Of a DNA stretch of 5,190 bases, positions 5,136 to 5,190 are shown piece by piece. Each line of letters opens with the position of its first letter. Position 1 is the first letter of the stretch. The DNA lies in assembly GCA_030018745.1 (NCBI GenBank), contig JASEHB010000207.1, positions 1 through 5,190 on the forward strand, in the 5' to 3' direction. The translations under genes and the position numbers were made by a program. Origin of the DNA: Desulfatibacillaceae bacterium (GTDB lineage: Bacteria; Desulfobacterota; Desulfobacteria; Desulfobacterales; Desulfatibacillaceae). Under the pieces are notes generated by a model that did no database searches, was not told where the DNA came from, and saw only the letters and a list, made by a program, of their open reading frames with translations.

Positions 5136-5190
5136 CTGCAAAAACTGCTTCCGCGTTAATGTATTGCAACCATCTTCTTGTTGATATTAT

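Noticed and set aside
1..5190. Search for mobile elements, CRISPR arrays, tRNA genes and toxin-antitoxin or defence modules
   Set aside because: No transposase or integrase, terminal repeats, regularly spaced repeats, tRNA-like cloverleaf or small paired toxin genes were seen on either strand.

Overview
The window is a stretch of ordinary bacterial chromosome, about half G+C, in which every supportable gene lies on the minus strand, so transcription runs from high to low coordinates. In that order the genes are: a small predicted lipoprotein, an ArfB-type ribosome-rescue hydrolase, an unrecognised protein with an extremely acidic tail, a MoaB/Mog-family molybdenum-cofactor protein, an AEC-family permease, a metallo-beta-lactamase-fold hydrolase with a C-terminal winged helix, and carA (carbamoyl-phosphate synthase small subunit), which runs off the left edge. 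The gene mix and protein style would suit a Desulfobacterota (former deltaproteobacterial) chromosome. That is an impression from sequence style, not a test.

Right part (3682-5190): the lipoprotein gene has a strong Shine-Dalgarno and a short signal peptide. After an 85-base gap comes arfB, with its GGQ motif and basic tail. A 190-base gap then holds a plausible sigma-70-type promoter (TTGACA at 4231-4236) reading into the acidic-tail gene.

Middle (2104-3612): the mog-like gene and the permease gene are separated by 81 bases. They may share a transcript, but nothing in the sequence ties their functions together.

Left part (1-2018): the hydrolase gene is followed by a 205-base gap that is the richest non-coding segment here. 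It has two TTAAG/CTTAA dyads about 28 bases apart, then a hairpin followed by six T residues, then the carA Shine-Dalgarno. This layout resembles a regulated leader for pyrimidine/arginine biosynthesis.

Gaps between genes are mostly 69-85 bases, so the genes are co-directional but not tightly overlapping as in a classical operon. No mobile element, CRISPR array, tRNA or rRNA is visible. I see no evidence of a novel multi-gene system. The most interesting items are the carA leader, the acidic-tail protein and a strong stem inside the 3' end of arfB.
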